Of a stretch of 64,000 bases of DNA, positions 35,341 to 47,625 are shown piece after piece. Made by a program: the position numbers and the translations under genes. Below the pieces are notes generated by a model, which did no database searches, was not told where the DNA came from, and worked only from the letters and a program-made list of their open reading frames with translations. Each line of letters opens with the position of its first letter. Within the stretch, counting starts at the first letter, position 1. The DNA comes from Eucommia ulmoides (Eukaryota > Streptophyta > Magnoliopsida > Garryales > Eucommiaceae): positions 25,087,803 to 25,151,802 of the forward strand of contig CM028339.1 of the NCBI GenBank assembly GCA_016647705.1, given 5' to 3'.

Positions 35341-37034
35341 TGTTTGAACAATGATCGCTGACCAATTAGAGAAAAAAATTGGAAAAACTGAGAGAGACAG
35401 TAGCGTACTTGAGAAATTTGGGACCCTCAAATGGAAGAAATTTCTTCAATATCTAAGAAATTAATTCAGTGTGCAAATCAGAAAGAACCAAACTAAATCC
35501 AAATTTGAGATTATTTTTAACCCAGATTTGATATTATTTTTAGTAGCAACCACATATAAATTAATCACATAATCCTTTGCTTAAATCATGATTAAATAAA
35601 CACATAAATTACCCATTTGATATGAAAATGGTAGATCAAATCAGATTTTAATACCTGTTTTGGGTTGGATTTGAGGAGAACTAAATGTTTTTTTTAGGGT
35701 TTGAAGATTGAAGCATTATTATAAGAAGCATTCATGATTTTTCGAACATCGTGATCAGTTGGTAATTAGTTGAAGAAGTTACCATGTTCGAATTTAAGCA
35801 GAAAAACAACAGATTTCAGTGAATTTATATTGAAGCCTAAAACATAGTGCATATAAGAACATAGGAAGACATAATTCAGCAATTAAAGCTTAAATTCTTG
35901 ATCTTCAGATCTGAACTGTATAAAATTTCTAAATTGAAGAAAACTCACAGGAATTTAGTGAAGAAAGACAAAATTACACAGAGAAAACACACAAAAACGT
36001 AGAACATGCTAGAGAGAGTGTGTGTGACCTGCACATCCATGAACCAAGAAAGCAGTAGAGATTAAGAAGAAATTGAAGAGCAGTAGTAGACCTATCTTCA
36101 TCGGGATCTATTCTCAGGTACTTTGTTTGAATAACATGCCTGTAAATAACAGAAATCAGGGAACAAAAATACAAAAATCTGGGAATAGACATAGAAATCT
36201 GTGAACAGAATAGTAAAGGAAAAGAAATTTGGCCAGGAAAAGAACAATCAGATTCATGAAGCCAATCGAATTCATAGACTAAATAAAATTAAAATGTTGA
36301 TGGAGCTAGATCGATGGCCATTGTTACTGCAGCGAGAAGGGTTGAGCCCTAATTGAATGGGCCCAAGAAACGAAAAATGAATGATGAAGCTGAAAATTCC
36401 TAAAAATGAAGTTGAATGGTGAAGTTCAACATACCTAAATAAAGATTCAATTAAGCTCTAATTATTCATGCCCTGACTAAAATCCTTCAAGCACCAGGAA
36501 TTGAAACTACCTGTTCGTCGTCATCGTTGGATTTGAACAAATTAGAAATTGAATGCGCTTCGAAAATGTTGGGCAGGAACAAAGAGAGTGGAAGACATAC
36601 CATGAGAGAGAGAGAGAGTGAATACTTGAGTGTGGTAGTGGTGGCACTGAGAGAGAGATCTCGCAAATCTTCGGAGATAGGAATAAGGATGAAGGTAAGG
36701 ATGTGAAAGAGAGAGTATGCTTTGGATCGCAGATGGCGATGGCGAGGCGACATGGAGTGGCATTGCGGTGGCGGATGAAGCGAGGAAGAGGGAGAGTGAG
36801 GAGAGATCGATTGAGAGTAAGGGCATCGGGAAAGAGATAAACAAGAGAGAGTGAGGATATATCGATTTAGAGTGAGGGTGCTGGGAGAGAAAGAAGCAAG
36901 TGACACAGTAACCCTAATTGTTTTTTTTCTTCTTTTATATTTAGGTTTAATTTGATCCGACGGCTACCAATATCTAGATGTTTATCTCTTGATCTGACGG
37001 CTCTATTTATAAGTGAGCTGATTTCTTATATAGA

Positions 37035-37639
37035 TATTAGAAGATTTTCAGTAGTTCGCTTTGGATTTCGGCTTCGAATTTTCAGGTAGAATTTCTAACT
37101 CTTTCATTACATGTATTTAATTTTTCTACTGTGAGATTTACATTAGTATTGTTGTCAAATAATAGTTGTTAATTTCTGTGAAATAATTCTAATTACGTGA
37201 AAATTATGTGGAAATCATCTCTAGGTATTTTATTTGTTGTGTTATTTTGGGGTTTGATTAAATACGTGTATTAGAGGGGTTGAAACTTTACTGAGCATTG
37301 GTTCACAACTCCACAATTTTGATTATAGGGCCGGTGAGAAAGAAACGACGATTGAAGTTTTAGTTAAATTTCTATTTAAAAATTGTATTAGTTGTATTTA
37401 TTATTCATCATTGTAAAATCAATTCGATAAATTAATAAATTATAAATTCGATAATTATAATTATCGCCGCTGCATTGTAAATTAAAATATTTTTTATAAA
37501 ACAAATTATTGATTACTTTTTGTCGCCACATATTAAAATTTATCAGATTTTATAGAATGAAAATTCGGTCAATCAGTGTTAGTATTATTTCTCCGAAGGG
37601 AGAAACCGCATGGCGACCCTAGGAAACCGGGTCATTACA
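37035..37639 (+). repeat. 3' LTR, right part
   Basis: Resumes the LTR at the base after Helitron B and aligns with 28346-28946. It ends GGGTCATTACA at 37639, followed by the CAAAA target duplication. Confidence 0.88.
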
Positions 37640-38194
37640 CAAAATTCAACGAAATACATAGATGAATAAAAAGCAATCTCAAGTAATTGGAACTTAATTT
37701 CAAACACAATGATGCAGATGAATACAAAGCAACAATAAAAATCAAGCGCTCTTTGTCTTTGTATGCGTATAAGTGATAGGTGTGATCTACCTATATATTT
37801 TCAAACTGGTTTTGTTAGTTTTAGAGTATTTTTTATAGCATTTTTATTACGTTTTAATTAGTTTTTATTCGTTTTGTATAAATCAGGTGTGTCGAGTGAA
37901 AAGGTAGGAAAACAGAGCGTAAACGATCAGATAGAATCAAAAACGGTCGAAGAATGGTGGAAAAACAAGCACGAGGGTAAAATGCTAAAAAGAAGCCCAC
38001 CGCCGCGGCGTCCAGACCTCCATCGAGGTGGTGAAAATGTAAAGACGATAAAATCTTGTTGGATATCCACCGCCGTGATGGTGAAACTGCAGGATGGTCA
38101 CCAACTCCACCGCTGCGACGATCACTTAACCGACCTATTCACCGCTACAACAGTGACCTCTGTACTAGATTAGATATGTTTTGAGATATTTTAC

Positions 38195-38205
38195 CTATTT
38201 AAACC
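38195..38205 (+). promoter_or_regulatory. TATA-like box of the solo LTR
   Basis: CTATTTAAACC followed by CTCTCTCCTCTC is a plant-style core promoter with a pyrimidine-rich start region. The element is a solo LTR, so it could at most drive read-through. Confidence 0.4.
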
Positions 38206-38672
38206 TCTCTCCTCTCATTTCCACTTTCTCTCTCCGAACATTAGAGCCCTTAGGGATTAGTTTAGAATAGAGAAAGAGTTTGGGGAGTGCTCAAACAAAT
38301 CCGAAGGAGAAGATTACCACATGGAGAAGGATAAGCGATTGGTGGACGGTTTTAGTAGCTAATCTTCGGACTACGGCTAAGTTTATCCATTTTTCCTTTT
38401 ATTTCTTAACTTCGACTGTTGTTTGAGCATGTTTAGCTCGATTTTAATTATAAACACAGTTATGACCACAAGTTAAACGTGGATTATCTATGGGATTAAT
38501 ATTATTTATGAAAATTTTATTTGATTGAGTTTTTGTTTCTTTAATGATTGATCTTCATTATTTTGATTGTGTTTGTTGTATTATTTGTTTATTATGCTTG
38601 GATAGATATATCGAGAATTCGGGGTTTGATACTCGGAGAAGGTAACCCTGAATTTGGTCAAGAGTAAACAAC

Positions 38673-39050
38673 GCGACGATCCAATAACCCAGGAGGGAGT
38701 TGGATTGTGGGCAATCGATGACGTTGGGGCAAGACTCACATAACCTAGGGTCGTTAAGACGTTGAGGGAGACTTATTCGTTGACACGAAGTCGCGTATTC
38801 TCTCGTCTTACGTACAGGAGAGTTTACAAACTGAGATTGTCAATAGGATAAACACAAGGCGACGATCCAATAACCCGGGAGAGAGTTGGATTGTGTGCAA
38901 TCAATGACGTTGGGGCGAGACTCACGTGACCTAGGGTTGTTAAGACATTGAGGGAGACTTCTTCGTTGACACGAAGTCGCGTATTCCCTCATCTTACACT
39001 CGGGAGAGGTGGCAAGGGAGTTTACGAATTGAGATTGTCGAATAGGTCGA
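38673..39050 (+). repeat. 186-bp tandem duplication in the solo LTR
   Basis: 38673-38858 and 38859 to about 39050 share GCGACGATCCAATAACCC, GACGTTGGGGC(A/G)AGACTCAC and CGTTGACACGAAGTCGCGTA in the same order, with roughly 10 percent differences. Confidence 0.88.
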
Positions 39051-39378
39051 ACACCATTATTGTAAACTAAACGAAATCAAACGCGTTTAAGTAAATAAAG
39101 TTAATCCCTAGATAACCCATCCCCTAACTATCTCGTATTAGTATAATTAGTATAGATTAAATTAGATTATACTAGTATTAGTATTAATTAATAAAATCAT
39201 TCTTTTTCGCCTAGATAAAGTTAGGTCATGATAAACACGGTACTCGATAATAATGATAACCAATCGCTGTGGATACGTTACCCGATCTTAAAAGATCACA
39301 TTAGACTAAAAATTTAACCTCATACACTTACGAGTAGTCAATACACGAGCGTGTAACAAACACTCGTCATACAATAAG

Positions 39379-41351
39379 CGAAGAATTTAGCAAACAATCA
39401 ATAGAGTTAATGAAAATAAAAAAACAAACAGTTAATTTTCTTTTCCATTATCTGATTTTGTCAAAAAACACATAGTCAGACACAAAACAGTGCTTTGAAT
39501 GCCAAAGCATTAAAAAATTACCTTTGAATTGGAAGATAGAGACTTCAAACTCAATGTTCTTTGACGGATCTGAAAGAATCAAATCGATAATTGGATTCAA
39601 CTAAAAAAAAATAACATAACAGTAGGGCATGGGTGAGATTGTCGGTGGTGTGGTAAGAGTACCTGGTTTACGGTCCCCAATGCACAAGAAAACATGTGCA
39701 AACCATAAAAGTAATTGCTTATACAAACAAAATTCAACCATCATTGACAAAACAAAGTACGCAATGAATTGAAAATAGATGAAAGGGGAAGATCCATGCA
39801 TAAAATTAAATCAACAATAAAATTAAATAACCATCACCGATTTGACCATAAAATTTGGATCTAATCATCAAATTCATTAAAGATTATGGATAATTGATGC
39901 GGTAATGATGAAATGAGTTAAGAAGAGTGTTTTTATTCTCAAATTTACGTTTTTGTAGCAAAAAAAAAAAAAAAACTTAGAACAAGAAAACAATCTGGGA
40001 ACAAACATGTTTTGTTCCTAAAATTTAGAAGTATTAGGGAAAAGAAGGAAAAAACATTTTCCCCATATTTTTGTTTGCATTCCTATATTTCTATTTGTGT
40101 TTCAAGAGAATTGAGAACAAATTCAGGAAAAAAGGAAAAAAAAAAAAAAAAAAAATCTCCCTACGTTCCAAGAATCTAGAACAATTTCCAAGAACATAAA
40201 CAGAAACTTGAGGATAGAGCTATTGAGAGTAAAAAAAAAAAAAAAATAGCAAAAATATCAGATTTCTAAATTTATAAAATCTAATTTCAGACCCCTATGT
40301 CAAACCTAAATCAATAGAGAGATCGCAAAATCATACTTGTACAATTATCAATGTGGTGGAAATCAATGTTTCCCTAAGAAAAAATAGAAATTCAATGTTT
40401 CCCTTTAAAAAAAAAATCAATTTTAGCGAGAACATGTCAGGGTTTCAGAGAAGAGGGTTTTGAGGGAGACGACAGAAGACAGATAAACAGATCGAGTAGC
40501 ATACCTTACATCAAAGGAAAGCAATGATAGGTGCTGGCAAGAAGATGGATCTAACCTGAACCAAACCTGTTGATCGACGATGGATCAAACCTGAATCGAA
40601 TCGATGATGAACCTGAATTACATAATTGACAATGGATTAATTGGTGCTGATCTGAAAATGAACTCAACCAACAACAAACATGTTAATCGACAAATAGGAA
40701 CCATAAAGATGTCAGAAACACAAATGGGAACACAAACACAAAACGAACATAGGAGAAACACAAATGTTGATTGCAACATTTGTTTTTCTGTTGTAGAGGC
40801 GAAACACAAATCGGAACAAAAGAAAAAAGTAGAAAATAATTTATTGAATATTACTCGATTTTAATCTCAAAATTGGTGAAAAATTGGATTCAAATTTAGA
40901 TTCATCCCCCAAAGGATTTTGAGGGAGACAATGGGAAGAGAAATAAAGAGATAGTAGCATACACCTTACATTGATAGAAAGAAGTGATCAATGATAGCGA
41001 TGCGATGCAAAGCAGTGGATGGCCAAGTAGAAAAATAAAGCCTCGGTGATGGCGTTGAAATGACGACGTGAAGGCACGACGATTGAGGTTGGAGAGTGGC
41101 GTAGGGATAAGGGTTTCGGTAATAGAACAACGATTCGGTGATAGAACGACGATGGTGTGGTGGTGGCGGCGGTGGCCTGCAAAATGAGAGTGAGGGAGGG
41201 GGATTTCGGTAAAAAGTTTTAACCTTGTTGGGTTTTTATCCTAATTTTTATTATATAGGTAGGTTAAAATGATCCGATGGCTACCAATATCTAAATATTT
41301 GTCTCTTGATCTAACGGCCTTCTTTATAAATGAACTGATTTATTATATAGA
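39379..41351 (-). other. 5' half of Helitron A, no gene seen
   Basis: AT-rich with several A-runs (39959-39976, 40136-40156, 40231-40246). A short GC-richer block at 41000-41180 gives open frames on minus but no recognisable protein. Its last 90 bases match the right end of Helitron B (GGCTACCAATATCTA, GTCTCTTGATCT). Confidence 0.55.
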
Positions 41352-41398
41352 TATATTACCGTATACACCTTTTAATATGCAAATATTATCATTATATT

Positions 41399-41445
<47 letters not shown>

Positions 41446-42494
41446 CACCTTTTATTTACAATTTTACATATATCTTCCCTCCTAAAAACATATAAATAAC
41501 TTCAACTTATTTCATTTCTTCCATATCAACTCTCAAACTCTCTCTACTTCATAATTCAATATTTTATTTCTTTAACAATTGCTAAGTGTTCAATTCAAGC
41601 CTTTCGGAAGTGAGAGAAATTGTCAAACATCCTTTGTTGTCTTCAATTATTTGATCTGTTTTCGGTAAACATTAATTTGATTCCCTAATATTATGTTGTT
41701 CATTATTATTATTTATTATTTATTTATTCATATTTGATAATGACTAACACGAATTTGAATTTCTCTCATTCTTTACTACTCAATATACTGATGCAATTGT
41801 TTTACTATTAATAAAAACTTATTACCAACATTTATTATTCAATATAGTGATATAATTGTTTTACTATTAATAAAAATATAGTGATATAATTTTTTCACTA
41901 TTCAATTCTTAATTTCCTTTTGGCAAGTTTGAAATTTTGAATAAAACACCTATTTTATTTTTTAAATTATAACTAAAATTTAATAAAGTCAAAAAATTAA
42001 GTCTTACATTAATAAAGTTAAAAAATATATTTAAAGTTTAAAATAAATTTAATTAAATATAAATATCTTTGAAAAATGTTAATAAATATTTTAAAATTTA
42101 AAATTATTTTGACAATTGAATATTTACAATTAGTTCTTTGCATTAGATATTTATTTATAACCAAGACTTGTAGTATAGTGGCTATTAATATTGTTTTTCT
42201 AGTGAAAGGTTTAGTGTTCAAATCTCTTTTTCTCAACCATTTGCATAAAAAAATATTTTAATCATTTTGAAATCTAAAATTAAAAGGAAAAAAAAAAAGC
42301 CCGAGATCGAGCTCAAAGCCCGTATATCTGAAATGTGTGGGCCTATTGGACGAGCTCGGACTTTTTAAATTCATGACCAACCTGGACCGATTTGGCCCAA
42401 CACTACCCTTGACCAGTCAAAGCCCGCTGGGCCTAGGCCCAACAAGGCTTCAAGTTTTTCTGGTCGGGCAGGCCCGACCCATTGTTGACCCCTA
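41352..42494. other. Right part of the hAT-like element
   Basis: No gene. An (AT)n tract lies at 41401-41440, AT-rich filler follows to 42290, and then a GC-rich terminal block with GGGCCTAGGCCC and GGTCGGGCAGGCCCG words. Confidence 0.45.
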
Positions 42495-42502
42495 ATAACA
42501 TA

Positions 42503-43024
42503 TACATATTGAATTTTATGTAATTAGTGTGCCTATAAATGTTGAAAATGACGGTAGAAATATTAATTTTAATTAATATAATTAAATATTAATTAATATT
42601 ATTTTCAATAAAAAATTATAAATATGTTACAAATATATTTACAATGAAATAATACTCATAAATAATAAAATTCAACTCTTAGTTAAACTTGTCGTTGAAT
42701 ATAATTTATAGAAATAATTATAGAATGTATAACAATTCACAACAAATATTCTAGAAACCCGTACATGCAACACTAATATTTTAGAACATGAAATATAAAA
42801 CAATAAATATTCTAGAACATTAACGAGCATTATAAAATTATATTCTTCAACAATAAATTAAAATACATAAAATTAGCAAATAAATAAAATTATAATTACA
42901 ATCCTTTACCAATGAAAATCTTAGAAATTTATACCAAGCGAGATTATTATTTAACGATATTTCCTTAAAGTAAATTTTGCCTCCGTTTAGGTACCTACGG
43001 TTAATCAGGTGTTTATTTCCCAAG
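42503..43024. other. AT-rich spacer
   Basis: No frame, RNA gene or repeat structure was recognised between the hAT-like end and the copia LTR. Confidence 0.4.
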
Positions 43025-43209
43025 TGTTAATATAATGTTAAGATAATTGAGAAGTAGGGAACATAAACAATATTTTGATTTTATGAAAAAAAAAAAAATA
43101 CCCGCAATATAATGATATACACAATAATTTATAGGAGAAGTAGGTGACCCTAGGGTTAGGGTTTTGCCTTAATGGGCCAAGTGGGTCAAGTTCATATATT
43201 ACATTAACA
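43025..43209 (-). repeat. Copia 3' LTR (185 bp)
   Basis: Starts TGTTAATATAATG and ends TTACATTAACA. It aligns with 47639-47817 over its full length. The worn minus-strand TATA equivalent is CCTATAAATTA. Confidence 0.9.
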
Positions 43210-43221
43210 CCCCCCTCAAAC
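43210..43221 (-). other. Copia polypurine tract
   Basis: Minus strand TTTGAGGGGGG sits immediately before the LTR start TGTTAATG. Confidence 0.85.
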
Positions 43222-46200
43222 TTAAGGCGATAAGTAAGAGATGAACATGAGTTTGAAAACTAGAGAGTGAAAGCGTCGGGGTGGATGAGCCTTAGTAAAA
43301 ATCTCTACTATCTGATTGACTAAACCGATGGATTGTAGATGAATCATATTCTGGAAAATGTGATAATGGATGAAGTGGCAATTAGTCTCGATGTGTTTTT
43401 TACGCTCGTGAAAGACATCATTGTGGATAATCTGAATAACACTCTTATTGTTACAGTATAGGATAGTGGCAGTAGGAGAAGAGATGCCCATGTCAGCGAG
43501 TGGCCATCGAAGCCAAAGAAGTTCTTGAGTTGCATCAGCTGTAGCACGATATTCAGATTCAGTGCTAGAACGAGCAACCACAGTTTGTTTCTTACTATGC
43601 CAGGAAATGAGAGAATTACCAAGAAGAAACATTAACCAGTAGTTGAACGTTTGTCGGTGGGATCTCCAGCTCAATCGGCATCAGAATAAGCTTATACAAT
43701 GGGAGCAGACTGAGCTGAGAAATGAAGTTCATGAAATAAAATACCCTTGACATATTGAAGGAAGCAAAGAACAGTCGAGTAATGAGTGGTTCAAGAAGCG
43801 GATAAAAACTGGCTGACCTGATGAACGACATAGGCATTGTCGGGGCGAGTGATAGTAAAGTATACAAGACTTCCAATTAGTTGGTGATATAGGTGACATC
43901 CTGAAGAGGTGAATCATCGAGTAGAGTATGTCTAATGTTCAGCTCGAGAGGAGTAGTGGCAGTGGTTGAGTTAGTGATCCCAATCTTGGAAATGAGATCA
44001 AGGGCATATTTGGCTTGAGAAAGAAAATATATATCTGAACTGGATGAGACTTCGAGGCTAAGAAAATAGGTGAGCACTCCAAGATATTTCATCTCGAATT
44101 GTCCACTAAGAAACTTTTTAAGTTCATAAATATTGCGTAGATTATCTCCAGTAATAATCATGTCATCCACATATAATAAAAAAAGAAAAATATCATTGCC
44201 AGTGCGACGAATAATTAGGTCCGAATCATGACCACTAGATGTTAACCTAAACTGATGAATGGTAGTGCTGAAATTTGCGAACCAGATACATGGAGCTTGT
44301 TTCAAACCATATAATGTACAATGAAGGCGATAAACTCTATTTCAAGGGGTAACTAGGTCAGGAGGGGTATGCATATAAAATTTCACAAGAAGATCGCCAT
44401 TGAGAAATATATTTTTGACATCCATCTGAAAGAGAGTCCATTTTTTGAATGCCAGCAACGGCAAAAAGAATATGGATAGATGTAAGCCTCGCTACTGGAG
44501 CAAATGTCTCTTCATAGTCAATTCCATATTTCTGATCAAATTGTTTGGCAACAAGTCGAGCTTTATATAATTCCACAGAACCATCAGAAAGTGTTTTTAT
44601 CTTAAATACCCATTTTCACCCAATGGAGTTTTCCTAGAGGGAAGATTAACAATATCCCAGGTGTGAGTTTTGGCGAGGGTCTGAAGTTATTTGTCCATTA
44701 CTTCCTGCTAAATAGGATTAGTACTAGCCTCCTTATAGGATTGAGGCTCATATAGATGAAGTATAGTAGAAAAGTAATGTAAATCATTAAGGTAAGGTGG
44801 ATGATGAGTTACCTTGGTAGAGCCGTGGGGGTAATCTGGAGTGCGGGTCTCAGAAGTAGTTGGTACAAAATCATCAGCCATAGGCGAAGTCTTTGGCATG
44901 TTCACTAGAGTTGGAAGGGTGGGATCAACTGGTGGTTCTAAAGTGGATTCAACTGGTGGTCTTGGGTTGGACTCAACATAAGGTGCAAGACTGGGTTCAA
45001 CTGGTGATATTGGAGTGGACTCAACAATACCTGAAACTGTATCTTTAGGAAATAACTCAATAGATGGATTAGTAAAGAATTTGAAGTTGGTAATGGTTGA
45101 TATGTCAAATGACCATAAGGAAGAAAACATTTGATATTCCTAAAAAATGACATGTCTAGAGATATGAAGAGCTTTAGAAATGGGATCACAACACCGATAC
45201 TCTTTATGTTCAATGTTATATCTAAGAAAACAATACAGGCGAGCCCTTGGTTCCAGTTTATTATGTTCATATGGTTTGAGAAGAATAAAACAAGTGCAAC
45301 CAAAGAATATGAGTTTAGAGTAATCAGGAGGTTTACCAAAAAGACGCTCAAATGAAGACTAATGCTCGATTGTAGCAGAAGGGATACGGTTTATTGTGTA
45401 CACTACTGTGAATGCAACATCACCCCAAAAACATTTAGGACATGATGAAGAAATGATGAGAGCACGAATTATGCCAAGAATATGTAATATTTGCGTTCAA
45501 CTTGTCCATTTTGTTGGGATATACTAGGACATGAGCGATGGGGGAGCGTGCCATTTTTGCGAGGCAGATTAAGAAAAACATGATCCTTGTATTCCATTGC
45601 ATTCTCCAAGCAAAAAACTTTAATATTTCTAGAAAATTGGGTTTGAACCATAGAGGAAAACTCAGAATATATTTGGAATAGTTCGGATCGATGTTTCATA
45701 AGAAACAACTATGTATATTGAGAATAATCGTCTACAAAGACAACACAATAACGACAACCACCCATCGAGGCATGAGGAGAAGACCCCCAAACATTATAAT
45801 GAATTAGATCAAAGGGTGAAAGGAAAATATACTGACTCTCTTTGAAAGGTAGGATCGATTGTTTTGCAAGTTGGCAATGAATACATTTGAATGACTTATG
45901 CTGAACTGAACCTAATTGACCTCTAGAGATAAGCGATTTGAGTTAGTTAGATGAAATATGAACTAACCAAGAATGTCAAATTTTGGATAATAAAGATGAT
46001 GATGATGAGCAGGATATTGGTGGTGGTGGTGAGATTGCACTAGTTGATGAAGGAACATGTAGTTGTGGTGGTGATGGAATTTGGGATAGAAGGTGTAAAC
46101 TACTGAGTTCAAATAAATGTCTAACTTTACGACCAATCCCAAGGGTTTCTCCTATCCTAGGATCCTGTACACGACAACTACTATTAGAAAATATGACTTC

Positions 46201-46599
46201 AAATCCCAATTCACAAAGTAGCCCAACAGACAAGAGATTTAAGGTAAGTTTTAGAATTAAATACATGTCAGGAATAAAAAAATGTGAAGTAGAAACCTAA
46301 CCGGTGTGTGTAACACACATTTGTGAACCATTAGCGGTATGAATACTAGGGGTATTCATAGCAGAGAGTTTGGTTGAAAAAATATTGAGATTAGATGTCA
46401 TATGATTACAATAGGCAGAATCAAAGAACCAAGAAGAGTTATCTAGAGTAAGTGAGAAAGAAGGAGAAATATTTGTACCATTTTTGGAGAATACATGATG
46501 GAGGACTGAATCCATATCTGTAATAGACATGGTAATAGTAATGGAGGTAAGATTTGAACCCTCTTTGGCATTGAAAATGATCAAAGAACCCGCACACAT
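43222..46599 (-). pseudogene. Copia pol (protease-integrase-RT-RNase H), degenerate
   Basis: On the minus strand the order is as follows. The protease region has SSWFFDSAYCNHMT near 46400-46440, with the usual DSGA changed to DSAY. Integrase pieces include an FVDDYSQYT-like stretch and QQNGQVERK near 45500. There is a Pro/Ser-rich linker (44708-45130). RT has [20 protein letters not shown] near 44500-44570 and the catalytic LLYVDDMIITG near 44145-44180. RNase H has SWHSKKQTVVARSSTESEYR near 43560-43610. Frames change several times and stops are frequent, so it cannot make a polyprotein. The order integrase before RT establishes the copia superfamily. Confidence 0.9.
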
Positions 46600-47625
46600 C
46601 GTTGTTGAATTGGATCAATAATATACAAATTATACTGTTGCCACGGATGGATTTAGAACGCTAAAATTGTTCTGGAACCGGTCTATACTTGTGAAGAACC
46701 AATTGAGAGCCTCTTGAACCGATTAAATCTCCTTGATGAACCGAATCAACAATATAAAGAGAACTATATTATGTAATTCAAATTTGATTAAACGGAAATC
46801 ACAGATAGATTCATAATACTGAAATTGTCTAGGAACCAATATTAAATCTTTAAGAACCAGGCGAAAACGGGTGAACCAACGTAGGAACCACATGAATATA
46901 AAGGAAAATATATTTTATGAGTCTATAATTACAAAATGGAACCCGAAAATAGAAACAGAACTTCCAAAAACCCCACGAATTGGTCCAAGTTTACAGAAAT
47001 TAGTCAAAAAAAGGCCTGAATCGGTCCGAAGAAAGTTACCTTAAAGAATTGGGGACGTGGCAGGAGCTGATTAATTAGATGCAAACGTGGCGAAGTTAAC
47101 GGTTGATGTGGCGGTCAACGCTGAAGTGGCACTAATGTAGCAATGATGTGGTACTGACATGGCTTGATTAGGGCTGAGGTGGTAGTTGGAATAGATCTAA
47201 ACAAGCGGCGGCATGTAGATCGCACTGCAAGGGCTTTTTTCCATGCGTGTGGGCGCGTGTGGTCTCAAATCGATACGATTTTTGCATCTTTGAAATTGTC
47301 TCATTGAGATGATTTTAATCGTATATTTTGGGATGGATTTAGAGCCCTGGTTGAGGTGGTAAGGCCCAAAATCCCATATAGTGTGGCTTGGTGGTATTGC
47401 AGGCTTTTGGAAGCGCGTGAGAGAGCATGGAATCTTCGGTGGTGGTGATTTTGATGGAGTTGTGCTCGTTTCTTCAAGACAAAAGTTGTGGTGTGATGAT
47501 AGTGGATACCGAAGTAGTAGTAAGGCTATAGCAGTTATGAATACCCCGAGAAAAAAGTGAAAACGAAGATAGAAGCTTTAGGGTTGTGAATTGTTTTTTA
47601 GGGAGAACAAGTCTAGGAAAGACTT
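46600..47625 (-). other. Gag position without a recognisable gag
   Basis: Between primer site and protease lies about 1 kb of low-coding sequence with repeated GAACC(A/G)(A/G)T words. No UBN2-type gag or CCHC knuckle is visible on either strand. Gag has decayed beyond recognition or been replaced. Confidence 0.5.

Larger units (their letters stand above)
32552..37034 (-). mobile_element. Helitron B inside the 3' LTR, minus strand
   Basis: The minus-strand 5' end at 37034 is TCTATATAAGAAATCAG and the 3' end is ...TTATACGCTAG at 32552, with A and T outside. LTR sequence resumes at once on the right (TATTAGAAGATTTT, as in the 5' LTR). Both termini match Helitron A. The subterminal hairpin is damaged: AAGGCAC remains but its partner arm is gone. 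At 4483 bp it has no Rep or helicase, but it carries intron-containing gene-like pieces on its own sense strand (33470-35340). Confidence 0.85.
27591..37639 (+). mobile_element. Non-autonomous LTR retrotransposon (Tekay-like PPT), split by Helitron B
   Basis: The 5' LTR is 27591-28946 and the 3' LTR is 32076-32551 plus 37035-37639. Ends are TGTAATACCC and GGGTCATTACA. A perfect CAAAA target duplication flanks the whole (27586-27590 and 37640-37644). A Met-tRNA-type primer site follows the 5' LTR. The motif GAGGACGAAATTTGTTTAAGG before the 3' LTR is typical of Tekay/Del chromoviruses. The internal 3.1 kb contains no retroviral protein, so it is a LARD-like derivative or has lost its genes. The Helitron insertion postdates integration. 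Confidence 0.88.
37774..39373 (+). mobile_element. Solo LTR, 1600 bp, in Helitron A
   Basis: Starts TGATAGGTG and ends GTCATACA, flanked by identical ATAAG pentamers (37769-37773 and 39374-39378). The joined flanks (GCGTATAAG then CGAAGAATTTAGCAAAC) match 27463-27492 of the same Helitron (GTGTTTAAG then TGAAGAACTGAGCAAAC), which serves as an empty site. A CTATTTAAACC box at 38195-38205 is followed by a pyrimidine-rich stretch, as at LTR transcription starts. It carries a 186-bp tandem duplication. The family is not identified; it is probably Ty3/gypsy. Confidence 0.85.
26832..41351 (-). mobile_element. Helitron A, minus strand, carrying later insertions
   Basis: The minus-strand 5' end at 41351 is TCTATATAATAAATCAG, preceded by A. 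The 3' end is a hairpin (26843-26862) followed by TTATATGCTAG and then T. This fits Helitron rules: 5' TC, 3' hairpin plus CTAG, insertion between A and T, no target duplication. Helitron B shares both termini. The own sequence, 26832-27590, 37640-37773 and 39374-41351, is about 2.9 kb and AT-rich, with no Rep or helicase, so it is non-autonomous. It contains an LTR retrotransposon and a solo LTR. Confidence 0.75.
26621..42494. mobile_element. hAT-like element split by Helitron A
   Basis: The right end reads ...GTTGACCCCTA (42494), i.e. TAGGGGTCAAC inward, close to the TAGGGGTG-type ends of plant hAT elements. The left end starts TAGGCCTCTCC at 26621. Flanking octamers ATAGCATA (26613-26620) and ATAACATA (42495-42502) match at 7 of 8 bases, as expected for an 8-bp hAT duplication. 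GC-rich subterminal blocks with GAGCTCAAAGC and GGGCCC-type words lie at both ends. Without the inserted Helitron the element is about 1354 bp with no coding frame. The ends are only partly similar to each other, so confidence is moderate. Confidence 0.5.

Noticed and set aside
36487-36906. 139-codon minus-strand Ser/Leu-rich frame in Helitron B
   Set aside because: It is dominated by a GAGAGA-type tract read on the other strand, with no protein-like pattern.
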